From positions 1 through 48,105 of the forward strand of contig CAMJLE010000004.1 of assembly GCA_946406665.1 (NCBI GenBank): a stretch of 48,105 nt of DNA, read 5' to 3'. The notes under the pieces were generated by a model, which worked only from the letters and a program-made list of their open reading frames with translations, was not told where the DNA came from and searched no databases. Source of the DNA: an uncultured Candidatus Saccharibacteria bacterium (GTDB lineage: Bacteria; Patescibacteriota; Saccharimonadia; Saccharimonadales; Saccharimonadaceae). This document shows, piece after piece, positions 8,910-17,202 of the stretch (its first letter is position 1; each line of letters begins with the position of its first letter). The translations under genes were made by a program, and so were the position numbers.

Positions 8910-9971
8910 TTATCTCCTTTTCTTTTTATCCGATGCGGTAATTCGCGTAATGTGGACTTTTTCTTTTTTGTTTTTATTATCCGACGAGTAGTGCGTTGTT
9001 TTTTCTTGTTGCTTAATCGTACGGTCATCAACAATCACCGCTTCCTTCGCATCGCGGAGTTCTTTAAGAATCTGCTTATCAGCGGCAGCTTCCATTTCGG
9101 TATAATTCTGGCTCAGAATACGCTTCTGAAGGGCGACGGTGATTGTATTACTTAATAGATAGTAGAACACAAGGGCGCCAGGCAAGTTGGCCATAATGAG
9201 AAACATCATAAACGGCATCATCCACGTCATTTGACCTTGCGCTACAGCATTAATCTCTTCTTGGCTGGCTTCTTTGCCTTCAGCGGCTTCGCGCATAAGC
9301 TGGCGCATGGTACGTTTCTTGCCGTTCTGACGCGTAGGATCCTGCTGGCGCGACATAACAAATTGCATCGCAGCCGATGCGACGGCAAAAATAAGAATAA
9401 CAATCGAGCCGGCATCCGAGAATCCGGCCGTCGTAGATAAATCGACTATACCGAATAGCTTTGGCGCGAATTCTAGCGTAGGGTTTTCGGCGCCAGATTT
9501 AACTTGTTCTAGATAAGTTCGCTGTTGAGTAATAAGATCACCAATATGATTCATCGGCTCGACGAAGAAGTAGGCGGAATGCTCCACTGTATAGGTATCC
9601 TTATCGGTTACACGCGGGCGTACAGCAACATTGATTGCGGTAAAAAGGCCAATAAAAATTGGAAATTGAATCAGAAGCGTAAGCATAGAGCGAAAAGGTT
9701 TAACGTTTTTACGCTTATACAAATCCATCATCTGAAGAGATTCTAGCTGACGATTTCCCTTGCAATTCTTCTTTATTTCGGCAAGTTCTGGCTGAATCTG
9801 ACGCATGATGCGCGTCTGATGGAGCTGGCGCTTCATGAGTGGCCAGGTGATTAGTTTAACGATGATGGTGAATAAGATAATAGCTAAGCCAAAATCGCCA
9901 ACTAGAGAATAGATCACAAAAAGGATGTTCACGATTGGTCGGACAATGATCATATCAAGAAAAGCAAACAT
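8910..9971 (-). CDS. yidC: Membrane protein insertase YidC/Oxa1
   Basis: The 353-aa protein has the Oxa1/YidC core of five helices: about 10-25, 25-50 (DFGLAIILFTIIVKLITWPL), 95-115 (SMLTLLIQFPIFIGLFTAI), 185-210, and 250-275. There is no large extracytoplasmic P1 domain, so it is the Gram-positive/mitochondrial type. No lipobox is seen. The C-terminal 60 residues are basic, ending in KKKRR, as in YidC forms that contact the ribosome. It inserts membrane proteins alone or with SecYEG. AAAAGGAG precedes the ATG. Confidence 0.95.
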   Translation of the reverse strand: MFAFLDMIIVRPIVNILFVIYSLVGDFGLAIILFTIIVKLITWPLMKRQLHQTRIMRQIQPELAEIKKNCKGNRQLESLQMMDLYKRKNVKPFRSMLTLLIQFPIFIGLFTAINVAVRPRVTDKDTYTVEHSAYFFVEPMNHIGDLITQQRTYLEQVKSGAENPTLEFAPKLFGIVDLSTTAGFSDAGSIVILIFAVASAAMQFVMSRQQDPTRQNGKKRTMRQLMREAAEGKEASQEEINAVAQGQMTWMMPFMMFLIMANLPGALVFYYLLSNTITVALQKRILSQNYTEMEAAADKQILKELRDAKEAVIVDDRTIKQQEKTTHYSSDNKNKKEKVHITRITASDKKKRR

Positions 9972-9996
9972 ACAACTCCTTTTTCAACTCTTTCAA

Positions 9997-10338
9997 TTAT
10001 ATGATATCCGCATCCTTAAGTAAATCTCTTATGGTTTTCTGGATTTCTTTATAGTCTATATTCAACAACTCTTTAGAATTAATGATAAAAATACAATCTA
10101 CAGGTTTCTGTATTTTCGGCAATTCACAACGAATAGCCTCATAAATGCGGCGACGAATACGATTGCGACCAACGGCAGACTTTAAAATCTTCTTACTTAC
10201 CACTACCGCGTAACGTTGTTTATTTCTGCTATTATCAGCAAAAACCAGGGATATTTTGGAACCCCTGATTGTTTTGCCATTTTGGTAGGTATATCGCACC
10301 CCACCTCTAGAATGAAAACGATATCTCTTTGAAATCAT
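9997..10338 (-). CDS. rnpA: Ribonuclease P protein component
   Basis: The 113-aa basic protein carries the RNase P protein signature around residues 50-67 (SAVGRNRIRRRIYEAIR). It assists the RNase P RNA in trimming the 5' ends of pre-tRNAs. It starts four bases after the rpmH stop on the same strand, the classic rpmH-rnpA order next to dnaA. Its translation start falls inside or just after the rpmH end, suggesting coupling. Confidence 0.93.
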   Translation of the reverse strand: MISKRYRFHSRGGVRYTYQNGKTIRGSKISLVFADNSRNKQRYAVVVSKKILKSAVGRNRIRRRIYEAIRCELPKIQKPVDCIFIINSKELLNIDYKEIQKTIRDLLKDADII

Positions 10339-10342
10339 CTAA

Positions 10343-10480
10343 TTAAGCGGTTAAACGAGCGCGACCTTTAATGCGACGGCGAGCAAGAACCTTGCGACCG
10401 TTTACGGTAGAATTGCGCTTGCGAAAACCATGCTCAACTTTGCGTTGACGTTTGTGTGGCTGATAAGTTCGTTTTGGCAT
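10343..10480 (-). CDS. rpmH: 50S ribosomal protein L34
   Basis: The reverse strand encodes 45 residues beginning [19 protein letters not shown] and ending [12 protein letters not shown], a clear L34: small, Arg/Lys-rich, with the KR-x-HGF-R motif. A mature-length protein fits exactly between the ATG at 10480 and TAA at 10343. It is the first gene of the minus-strand operon with rnpA, yidC and khpB. The mRNA has an AGGA site and a 5' leader of about 44 nt from the promoter at 10531-10559. Confidence 0.95.
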   Translation of the reverse strand: MPKRTYQPHKRQRKVEHGFRKRNSTVNGRKVLARRRIKGRARLTA

Positions 10481-10530
10481 GAGTATATTCCTGACTATAT
10501 AATTATTGTTTTATTAAAAGAATTGTGTCT

Positions 10531-10559
10531 ATTATACTGATTTTTTGCACATTTTTCAA
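10531..10559 (-). promoter_or_regulatory. rpmH promoter
   Basis: Read on the minus strand: TTGAAA, 17-bp spacer, TATAAT. A DnaA-box-like site begins five bases upstream of the -35. Confidence 0.7.
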
Positions 10560-10563
10560 GGTT

Positions 10564-10572
10564 TTTTCCACA
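10564..10572 (-). promoter_or_regulatory. DnaA-box-like site
   Basis: TTTTCCACA, one mismatch to TTATCCACA, sits directly upstream of the rpmH -35 element. It is inverted relative to the site at 10666. Confidence 0.6.
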
Positions 10573-10656
10573 TGTCCGCGCCCCTGTTTGATTGACGATT
10601 GGGGAAAAATCCTCTCTGTAGGCCGAAAAGAATATTAGAAAACATTATTTCGAGCT

Positions 10657-10684
10657 TTGAAAACCTGTGGAAAAGTCCTATAAT
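10657..10684 (+). promoter_or_regulatory. dnaA promoter
   Basis: TTGAAA, 16-bp spacer, TATAAT. The spacer contains TGTGGAAAA, so DnaA bound there would block RNA polymerase; autoregulation is inferred. Confidence 0.7.
10666..10674 (+). promoter_or_regulatory. DnaA-box-like site in the dnaA promoter
   Basis: TGTGGAAAA lies between the -35 and -10 elements of the dnaA promoter and is the reverse complement of the site at 10564-10572. Confidence 0.6.
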
Positions 10685-10713
10685 TAATCTTAAAGAAAGG
10701 AGGAGTAGCCAAA

Positions 10714-12081
10714 ATGCCCAATGAGTGGCAGACCGTACTGGACGAAATAAAGAACAGTGTGTCCGAGATGGCCTACGAAGCTTATTTTGCGCGTTTTAAG
10801 TTCGTTTCCAACGAAGATGGTATTTTGACTAGCTCCGTACCAAATGTCTTCATAAAGACGCAAATAGAGGGCAAATACCATAGCGCAGTACTGGACGCGT
10901 TAAGGGTTGCGGGATATGTTTTTAACGACTTTAAAGTAATAATTGACGGCAACGATAAGCCCACCGTAAAAACACCCAAGGAAGTTCTACCCAACAGACG
11001 CACCATATCAACTTTTACCCAGCCTAAACCAATAGTCGCAGCAAAGCGGCCAACTATTGATGGCAATGGATTAAATCCTAAGTTTAGACTAAGTAATTAT
11101 GTAGTTGGTAGCAATAACGACCTCGCCGTTAGTGCCGCTCATGCTGTCATAGAGAATCCAGGCCTACGTTATAATCCATATTTCCTCTACGGCGGTCCAG
11201 GCCTAGGAAAGACACACCTCATTCAGGCGATTGGTAACGAAATCCTGGAGCGAAACCCAGAGATGAATGTTTTATACGTGACGATTGAGCAATTCTATCA
11301 TGAATTCGTTGAGGCGATGCGTAAAAAACTAGACGGCTTTGCAGAGAAATATCGTAAAGTTGACGTCTTAATAATTGACGACTTCCAATTCATAGCCGGA
11401 AAGGAAAAATCCCAAGATGAATTCTTCCACACTTTCAACGAATTACAACAACACGACAAGCAAATAATCGTCGGCAGCGACCGGTTACCGGCGCAAATCG
11501 CCACAATTGACGAGCGTCTAGCCTCTCGCTTAATGATGGGTGTACCGATTGATATTCAGATGCCGGATTTTGAGACGCGCTGCGCAATTCTAAAGTCGAA
11601 AGCCGAGTTGATTGGTGCTGAAATAGACGATAAAACAGTCGAATTTATCGCCGAGAACGTGCGTAGTAATATTCGCGACCTAGAAGGTAAACTAAACCAG
11701 ATATTGGCCCTCTCAGAATTACGCGGTGTCCCAGCATATGAATTAATCGATGATAGCTACATTACTCAAAATAGCGCACCGACGAGACGAAAAACTATCT
11801 CAGTCAAACAACTACTCGATAAAGTGGCAAAGTATTACAATCTAAGCTCTAAAGACTTACTGGGAACGAGTCGCATTAAGAATATAAAAACCGCACGGCA
11901 GATTGCTATGTATCTTATGAAAGAAGAGTTAGGACTTAGCACGGTAGAGATTGGCCGAGAATTAAGCAAGGATCATACAACCATTATGCATGGAATAAAG
12001 GTGATTAAAGGTAATTTAAAAACCGATTTCAACTTAAGGGAGCAGATTACTGATCTACGACAAAAAATTTATGCAAATTGA
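10714..12081 (+). CDS. dnaA: Chromosomal replication initiator DnaA
   Basis: The 455-aa protein has all four domains: N-terminal domain I (1-75), a short linker (76-120), the AAA+ ATPase (about 121-330; Walker A GGPGLGKTH at 160-168, Walker B IIDDFQF near 220-226), and the C-terminal DNA-binding helix-turn-helix (about 360-455) with the DnaA signature SKDHTTIMHG. It binds DnaA boxes and opens oriC. The ATG follows AAAGGAGG closely. The gene ends in TGA, which shows UGA is a stop in this genome. dnaN and recF follow on the same strand. Confidence 0.98.
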   Translation: MPNEWQTVLDEIKNSVSEMAYEAYFARFKFVSNEDGILTSSVPNVFIKTQIEGKYHSAVLDALRVAGYVFNDFKVIIDGNDKPTVKTPKEVLPNRRTISTFTQPKPIVAAKRPTIDGNGLNPKFRLSNYVVGSNNDLAVSAAHAVIENPGLRYNPYFLYGGPGLGKTHLIQAIGNEILERNPEMNVLYVTIEQFYHEFVEAMRKKLDGFAEKYRKVDVLIIDDFQFIAGKEKSQDEFFHTFNELQQHDKQIIVGSDRLPAQIATIDERLASRLMMGVPIDIQMPDFETRCAILKSKAELIGAEIDDKTVEFIAENVRSNIRDLEGKLNQILALSELRGVPAYELIDDSYITQNSAPTRRKTISVKQLLDKVAKYYNLSSKDLLGTSRIKNIKTARQIAMYLMKEELGLSTVEIGRELSKDHTTIMHGIKVIKGNLKTDFNLREQITDLRQKIYAN

Positions 12082-12370
12082 CGGATATATGTGAAAAACT
12101 GGTGAATAAAAATGTTGAAAAGATGGTAGATAAAATGTGGAAGGAGACTGTGGAGAAAATGGAAATGTGGAATAAAACGACGGAAGAAGATGATATTTTT
12201 TCACAAAATGAGTTTTTTGCACTGAGTTTTAAAAATAATTTTCGCCTTATTTACACAGCTCTTTTTGGAAATTCTTATCTGTTAAATTGGAGTTTTACAC
12301 GTTTTCCACATAGAACTATTAATACTACTACTCTTTTATATAATAAATAAACTTTTAAAGTGGAGGAAAT
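12082..12370. other. dnaA-dnaN intergenic region, candidate oriC
   Basis: This 289-nt gap is strongly AT-rich. Its first part repeats TGTGGA in one orientation (near 12135, 12148 and 12164); a perfect copy of the local DnaA-box variant, TTTTCCACA, lies at 12302-12310. The stretch 12190-12360 is nearly all A/T and could be the unwinding element. TATAAT at 12339-12344 probably serves dnaN. A frame running through it from a TTG has low-complexity composition and I do not call it a gene. Confidence 0.6.
12302..12310 (-). promoter_or_regulatory. DnaA-box-like site
   Basis: TTTTCCACA, identical to the site upstream of rpmH, lies next to an A/T-rich tract before dnaN. Confidence 0.55.
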
Positions 12371-13474
12371 ATGGAGATAGAGGTTTTACAAGATAGACTA
12401 GCAAAAGCCCTAAATGCGGTAAGTAGAGTTGCAGCAAGTACGAAAGCAGGGTTGCCAATCCTTAGCAATGTACTTTTAAGAGCAGAAGATAATCAGTTGA
12501 CATTAACGGCTACAAATATGGAAATAGCAACTGTGCAATATGTTAACGCTAAGGCGAAAAAGAATGGCACAATTACTGTCCCTGCAAAGTTGCTAGCTGA
12601 ATTTGTGGCTAATTTACCCAAGGAAAATGTACTATTAAGCGCAAAAGATGAAAAACTTACAATTTCGGCGGGAAAATATAAATCTACCGTTAATGGGATT
12701 TTGGCGGATGATTTTCCGGAGTTGCCAAAAATAGACGAGGAAGAGGCGGCTACATTTAAGATAAATGTAGATATATTCAAAGAGGCGGTCAATGAAGTAA
12801 TTATAGCAGCAAGTAATGATACGACACGCCCTGCCCTAACTGGGGTATTCTTTAATACTTTTAATGATTCGTTGTTTATTGCAGCAACCGACGGTTATCG
12901 TTTAGCGGATCGTAAATTTGTAGAGAATGTTCAGAGCGAAATAAAAGTTATTGTTCCTACCAATGCCCTACAAGAAGTTATCCGTTCGATTTCGGATAGT
13001 ATGGATGAGATTGAGGTATTAATTACGAGTAGTCAGATTCGTTTTAGGATGGGTGAGATAGAGATAACTTCCAAGCTTATAGATGCGAGCTTCCCGGATT
13101 ATCGACAATTGATACCAAAGGATTGTACGAATAAGATTGAGCTCGATAAGGCAGAATTGATCAGGATGACGAAAGTAGCGGCTTTGTTTGCGCGGGATAA
13201 TGGCGGTTCAATTGTATGTGAGGCAAGCAAGGAGAGCCAATCCTTCTCTATTAGTGCAGTGGCTTCTGAACTAGGGGAAAATACCTCTGCTATGGAGGCT
13301 AATGTCTCCGAGGATGGGAAGGTTGTATTAAATTCGCGCTATCTTCTAGATGCCCTAAATGCAACCGTAGAAGGTAAGGTTGTGTTTGGTTTGAGCGGGA
13401 AACTGGCGCCCGTTACGATTAAAAACGCAAAAAGTGATGACTATACGCATATTATTATGCCACTGAAAAGCTAA
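12371..13474 (+). CDS. dnaN: DNA polymerase III sliding clamp (beta)
   Basis: The 367-aa length and sequence fit the beta clamp: three repeated domains of about 120 residues, N-terminal RLAKALNAVSRVAASTKAGLPILSN, a central TDGYRLAD motif, and a C-terminus ending HIIMPLKS. It encircles DNA and holds polymerase III on the template. GGAGGA lies six bases before the ATG. Its TAA stop overlaps the recF ATG (TAATG), so the pair is translationally coupled. It probably has its own promoter at 12339. Confidence 0.97.
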   Translation: MEIEVLQDRLAKALNAVSRVAASTKAGLPILSNVLLRAEDNQLTLTATNMEIATVQYVNAKAKKNGTITVPAKLLAEFVANLPKENVLLSAKDEKLTISAGKYKSTVNGILADDFPELPKIDEEEAATFKINVDIFKEAVNEVIIAASNDTTRPALTGVFFNTFNDSLFIAATDGYRLADRKFVENVQSEIKVIVPTNALQEVIRSISDSMDEIEVLITSSQIRFRMGEIEITSKLIDASFPDYRQLIPKDCTNKIELDKAELIRMTKVAALFARDNGGSIVCEASKESQSFSISAVASELGENTSAMEANVSEDGKVVLNSRYLLDALNATVEGKVVFGLSGKLAPVTIKNAKSDDYTHIIMPLKS

Positions 13475-14493
13475 TGAATGTAATAGAGAGAGTAAAACTA
13501 AGATATTTTCGCTGCCATGATGAGTTTGATTTGGATTGTCGACGTCCAACAACTTTAATAATCGGCGAAAACGGAAGTGGAAAAACTTCGATTCTGGAAG
13601 CGGTTTATTTGGCGTTACGTGGAAAAAGTTTTAAGGGTGTGGATAAAGAGATACTGAAACGTGATGAAAGTTTTTATCGTGCAGAAATAGTACTGAAAGA
13701 TGCGCAAAAAATTATAATTCGCTTTAACGGCAATAAGAAGGAATTTGAGATTGACGGGAAAAAGAGCGCGCGCTTGCCAAAGAAGAATAGATATCCGGTA
13801 GTATTGTTTGAGCCTGACGATATATATCTAATTAGTTCTTCCCCGTCACGACGGCGCGATTATTTTGACGAGTTATTCAAGCAGATAGATGATAATTATG
13901 GAACCTATTTAAGTAAATATAATAAAGCCTTACGGCAGCGTAATGATTTGCTAAAAAATGAAATCATAAGTAGAGATGACTTATTTTCGTGGAATATTAT
14001 GTGCGCAAATTACGGTACAGAATTGATAAAATGGCGTGTGCAAAACCTGGGTAAAATTAATAGTAAAATGACTGAGGTCTATCGGGATATTGCAAATAAT
14101 AATGATAGTTGTCGGATAGATTATTTGGGCGCACGCGTGGATGAAAATGAGTATTTAAATAGGTTGGAAATGAATTTTGAACGAGATCGGATTATGGGAC
14201 ACACTTCATTTGGGGTCCATCGGGACGATTATGAGTTCGTATTTAATGATAAGAAAGCAGATGGATCAGCGTCGCGTGGTGAAAATAGAAGTATGATTTT
14301 AGCATTAAAATTTATTGAGGCGCAGATATTGGAGAAAGAGGTCGGGAAAAAGCCTGTAGTGTTGCTAGATGATATTTTTTCGGAATTAGATGAAATGCGC
14401 CAAAAACACTTGGTGGATAATTTTAGGAATTACCAAATGATAATAACAAGTACAACCGTTCCGAGCGAAATGCGTGTAGATAAGGAGCTCTAG
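13474..14493 (+). CDS. recF: Recombination protein RecF
   Basis: The 339-aa SMC-like ATPase has Walker A GENGSGKTS at 31-39, a signature region SRGENRSMILALKF near 267-280, and Walker B VVLLDDIFSELD near 296-307. RecF loads RecA at gaps with RecO and RecR. It overlaps dnaN by one base and completes the dnaA-dnaN-recF order. It ends four bases before the stop of a convergent gene with no terminator visible between them, so the two transcripts must overlap or end within one another. Confidence 0.95.
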   Translation: MNVIERVKLRYFRCHDEFDLDCRRPTTLIIGENGSGKTSILEAVYLALRGKSFKGVDKEILKRDESFYRAEIVLKDAQKIIIRFNGNKKEFEIDGKKSARLPKKNRYPVVLFEPDDIYLISSSPSRRRDYFDELFKQIDDNYGTYLSKYNKALRQRNDLLKNEIISRDDLFSWNIMCANYGTELIKWRVQNLGKINSKMTEVYRDIANNNDSCRIDYLGARVDENEYLNRLEMNFERDRIMGHTSFGVHRDDYEFVFNDKKADGSASRGENRSMILALKFIEAQILEKEVGKKPVVLLDDIFSELDEMRQKHLVDNFRNYQMIITSTTVPSEMRVDKEL

Positions 14494-14497
14494 GAGA

Positions 14498-15412
14498 TTA
14501 TGGCTCAAAAGCGTTGGCGTAATGTAGGATGTCTTTTGGAGTTTTTGGGGTGTTTTTCTGTGTAAGTAGTGGCTGTGGAGTCGCTAAGATATGCCACTCG
14601 TCGTCGATGTTTTTAAGTAAGACACGATAGTGGGCACAGATAAGATCTTTGTCGTAGTCGTATTTATAGAGTGTGGCTACGTAGTATTGCCCCGCAATAT
14701 ATTCGCCTTCCGATAATTTATACGTGTCGGAAAGTTGAAAACTTGCTTTGATTGTTTCTTCCGGATCGGATTTTGGGGATTCGTTATATGATGAAAATGG
14801 ATTTTCGGCAGTGAAATCGATTTGATATATTGTTGGATCGATATCTTCTAGGTTTTTGATTTTTTGGACGGCTGCATCGAGATATTCAGGGGCTGATTTA
14901 ACTGTAATACTTGGCGCTTCGTTTTGATGATAAATGTAGCCGATCGAATAAAGACGGTTATTAATTGGGAGGTAGTTGAGGATGGGGTATTGTTCTTTGA
15001 TTGCTCGTCCTTCTTGGCTAAGCGCTTGTCCAACAATCCCCTCGGTTTCGATGAAATCTTGTTGGTGGGCCTTGATATATGCTTCACCTTCACTATCGGC
15101 GGCCTCGAGAATGCCGACAATATAGCGATATTTAGCAGATATTTCAACCTCCCTTTCGATTGTTTTAAAATGTTCGAATTCGATTTTTGCTGAGTATTTG
15201 CCAGGCTCTAGCCAGACTTGGGAGTTGTTATTTATTTTTGTGCCATTTAGCGTAATAGTCGCTTCGTATGGTGCATATTGGACAGTGGTTGGAACTTTAC
15301 CAATTCTACTGATGGATATGACGATAAAATAAATAATACCAACAAATATTATTGTGGAAAGGATAAAGAAAATGACGCGTTGTTTTTTATCTAGATTTTT
15401 AATTAGATGCAT
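14498..15412 (-). CDS. Membrane-anchored protein with PEGA-like domain
   Basis: The 304-aa protein has one N-terminal membrane helix (about 12-35) and an extracellular part. Residues 42-85 look like a PEGA domain (ATITLNGTKI, then WLEPGKYSAKIEFEHF). The rest is alpha/beta with many Tyr and no recognised family. It is the last gene of the minus-strand T4SS-like cluster, 11 bases after the peptidoglycan hydrolase gene, with AAAAAGGG before the ATG. PEGA domains occur in surface proteins, so a role anchoring or organising the apparatus at the wall is plausible but unproven. Confidence 0.75.
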   Translation of the reverse strand: MHLIKNLDKKQRVIFFILSTIIFVGIIYFIVISISRIGKVPTTVQYAPYEATITLNGTKINNNSQVWLEPGKYSAKIEFEHFKTIEREVEISAKYRYIVGILEAADSEGEAYIKAHQQDFIETEGIVGQALSQEGRAIKEQYPILNYLPINNRLYSIGYIYHQNEAPSITVKSAPEYLDAAVQKIKNLEDIDPTIYQIDFTAENPFSSYNESPKSDPEETIKASFQLSDTYKLSEGEYIAGQYYVATLYKYDYDKDLICAHYRVLLKNIDDEWHILATPQPLLTQKNTPKTPKDILHYANAFEP

Positions 15413-15423
15413 TGCCCTTTTTC

Positions 15424-17202
15424 CTAATTATTAAAAAATGATGGTATTTCGAATGAATTGAAAGTTGGACTACGATACCAACGTACAATTGCTCCATTGC
15501 CAAACGTGAGGTCTTCTGAACCAGCCATCGGCGCGCGCCCAGCCCCCCTTGTGGAATATGACGCGGATGCGATTACGCTGTTAAAACCTGGTATTTCGCC
15601 GACGTAAATAAAAGTATGGCCACTAGAGAATGCGACGTCGCCTGGTTGCAGGAGGCTAGTATCTACGAATGTACCGACCGAGTCGTTGATTAGTTGCCAG
15701 CCATGCGATCTAACCCAGGCTTCTTGCGTACTAGTGTTGCCCTTAGAATCGTTATAATTTGGTTCTAGGCCGGAATTTTGCACAAGGATAGTTACGAAGC
15801 CACCACAGTCTATACCCGGAACGCCAGCAACAGAGCCACCAACGTAGCGACCTTCGCTAATTGATTGATTTACGGCGTCAGCATAAGCAGGCATGCGGTC
15901 GTGCCATGGGGCAGGATGATAGTCTGGCCAGGCGTAACTTGTGACGAGAGACTGGAATTCGCCATTTACACTACAGCCATTCTCATTGGTATTGGAATTG
16001 ATTGCTTTCCAGATAGTTTCAGCAAAGAGGGTTTTCCCGGCGTCGTTGGGATGGAGTTGATCTTCCTTAAGATATAGCTCCGGTTCTTGGGAGACGGTGA
16101 AAGCCCAATCGGCGATAATGATATTCGAGCTAGATTTAGCGAGTTTTTTGAATAAGACGTTATTTGAAGTATGGAGATTTTTGTCTTTTCCGTTATAACC
16201 GGTTATAAGGACAATAGTTCTATCGGGCCCAAGTACTTTAAGGGCTGCATCGATTCGCTCTTGGGTGAGTTTGGGTGAATTTGTGCCAAGTGCAAAGACG
16301 ACGATGTCCTTTAGATTCATTCCATTCGCTATCAAAACACCCTCTTCCCATCCGCGTCCACTTCTTGCGTTAATATCTACTTCGGTGAGGTCGGAAAATT
16401 TTTTCATGATGGCTTCGCGGGAGCCGACTGTAATGGAGTCGCCAATTACCGTCATGTGCTTGCCGGTTTCGAGGCGGCCGGATGCGCCGCTAGTACTTTT
16501 AATACCCTTGCCAGAATATTTATTAAAATATTCTTTTGCGAATTCGCGGCGCCTTTCGGTTGCTTGATATAGGCGACCTGCATAAGGCGCATAATATTTG
16601 ATTTCGGAATTGCCGCCAACGGCGCGCTCGAATAAGACAAGGAATATTTCGGCAGCCATTTCGGGTGAAGTGGCTTTTTTGATTTCTTCTTGCCAGTTTA
16701 AGTCTTTTTCGCTCATGGTGAACTCGAGTTCGACGCGAAGAATGCCATCATAGTCGTCTTGGGGCATTTTTTTCTCTGCGTCGCTACCCCAATATTCTTT
16801 GGAGGTATATTTATCGAACCCTACTTCTTTGAGTTTTGCGAATAGGCGATCCTTTCGTCCGCCTCCCCATTGAAATAGTCCCCAATATGACGAGTTGCTG
16901 GCGCGAGTGGCGCCTGGGCCGGATTCTGCCTTTGCGTTACCGAGAATTCCGGCAGTTTGCGCATCGGTGAAGCCCTGCTCGATGAAGAAGTTCCATATTT
17001 TTTCGTCTATATCTTTCCCGTTTAGCATAGTGGCGGTAGTGTTGCAGTCATTAGCGTTGCCGGCGGGATTGTAATAATAAATGCCATTTTTGTCGAATAT
17101 ATCCAGAATATCTTCGCTAGGAATAGCAGCATAGGAAGGCGTTACTATAATAATGGCGGAGATTATGGAAAAGAGTGGTTGGAGGATTTTTTTAATTGTC
17201 AT
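15424..17202 (-). CDS. Secreted three-domain peptidoglycan hydrolase (lysozyme, SGNH, NlpC/P60)
   Basis: The 592-aa product has a signal peptide (1-25) and three enzyme-like domains. Residues 64-230 match phage-tail lysozyme-type domains (likely catalytic Glu93 in KAESG, plus YWGLFQWGGG). Residues 248-400 form an SGNH hydrolase with GDSI (254-257), GTN (306-308) and DQLHPN (Asp381, His384). Residues 440-578 look like NlpC/P60 with Cys466 in IDCGGFV and His529 in SGHTFIYVG. Together they could cut glycan, remove O-acetyl groups and cut the peptide. It overlaps the upstream 950-aa gene by 4 nt, so it probably plays the VirB1-like wall-opening role for the T4SS. Confidence 0.88.
   Translation of the reverse strand: MTIKKILQPLFSIISAIIIVTPSYAAIPSEDILDIFDKNGIYYYNPAGNANDCNTTATMLNGKDIDEKIWNFFIEQGFTDAQTAGILGNAKAESGPGATRASNSSYWGLFQWGGGRKDRLFAKLKEVGFDKYTSKEYWGSDAEKKMPQDDYDGILRVELEFTMSEKDLNWQEEIKKATSPEMAAEIFLVLFERAVGGNSEIKYYAPYAGRLYQATERRREFAKEYFNKYSGKGIKSTSGASGRLETGKHMTVIGDSITVGSREAIMKKFSDLTEVDINARSGRGWEEGVLIANGMNLKDIVVFALGTNSPKLTQERIDAALKVLGPDRTIVLITGYNGKDKNLHTSNNVLFKKLAKSSSNIIIADWAFTVSQEPELYLKEDQLHPNDAGKTLFAETIWKAINSNTNENGCSVNGEFQSLVTSYAWPDYHPAPWHDRMPAYADAVNQSISEGRYVGGSVAGVPGIDCGGFVTILVQNSGLEPNYNDSKGNTSTQEAWVRSHGWQLINDSVGTFVDTSLLQPGDVAFSSGHTFIYVGEIPGFNSVIASASYSTRGAGRAPMAGSEDLTFGNGAIVRWYRSPTFNSFEIPSFFNN

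Larger units (their letters stand above)
10481..10713. other. rpmH-dnaA intergenic region, candidate oriC part
   Basis: This 233-nt AT-rich gap separates the diverging rpmH and dnaA operons. It contains both promoters and two DnaA-box-like sites in inverted orientation (10564-10572 and 10666-10674). The rpmH-dnaA-dnaN-recF order is the usual location of bacterial oriC. Whether the unwinding element lies here or between dnaA and dnaN cannot be settled from sequence alone. Confidence 0.6.

Noticed and set aside
12078-12350. 90-aa frame starting at TTG inside the dnaA end
   Set aside because: The composition is low complexity (Lys, Glu, Met, Trp then Phe/Thr/Asn), it covers the DnaA-box-like cluster and A/T tract, and it has no ribosome site or recognisable fold.
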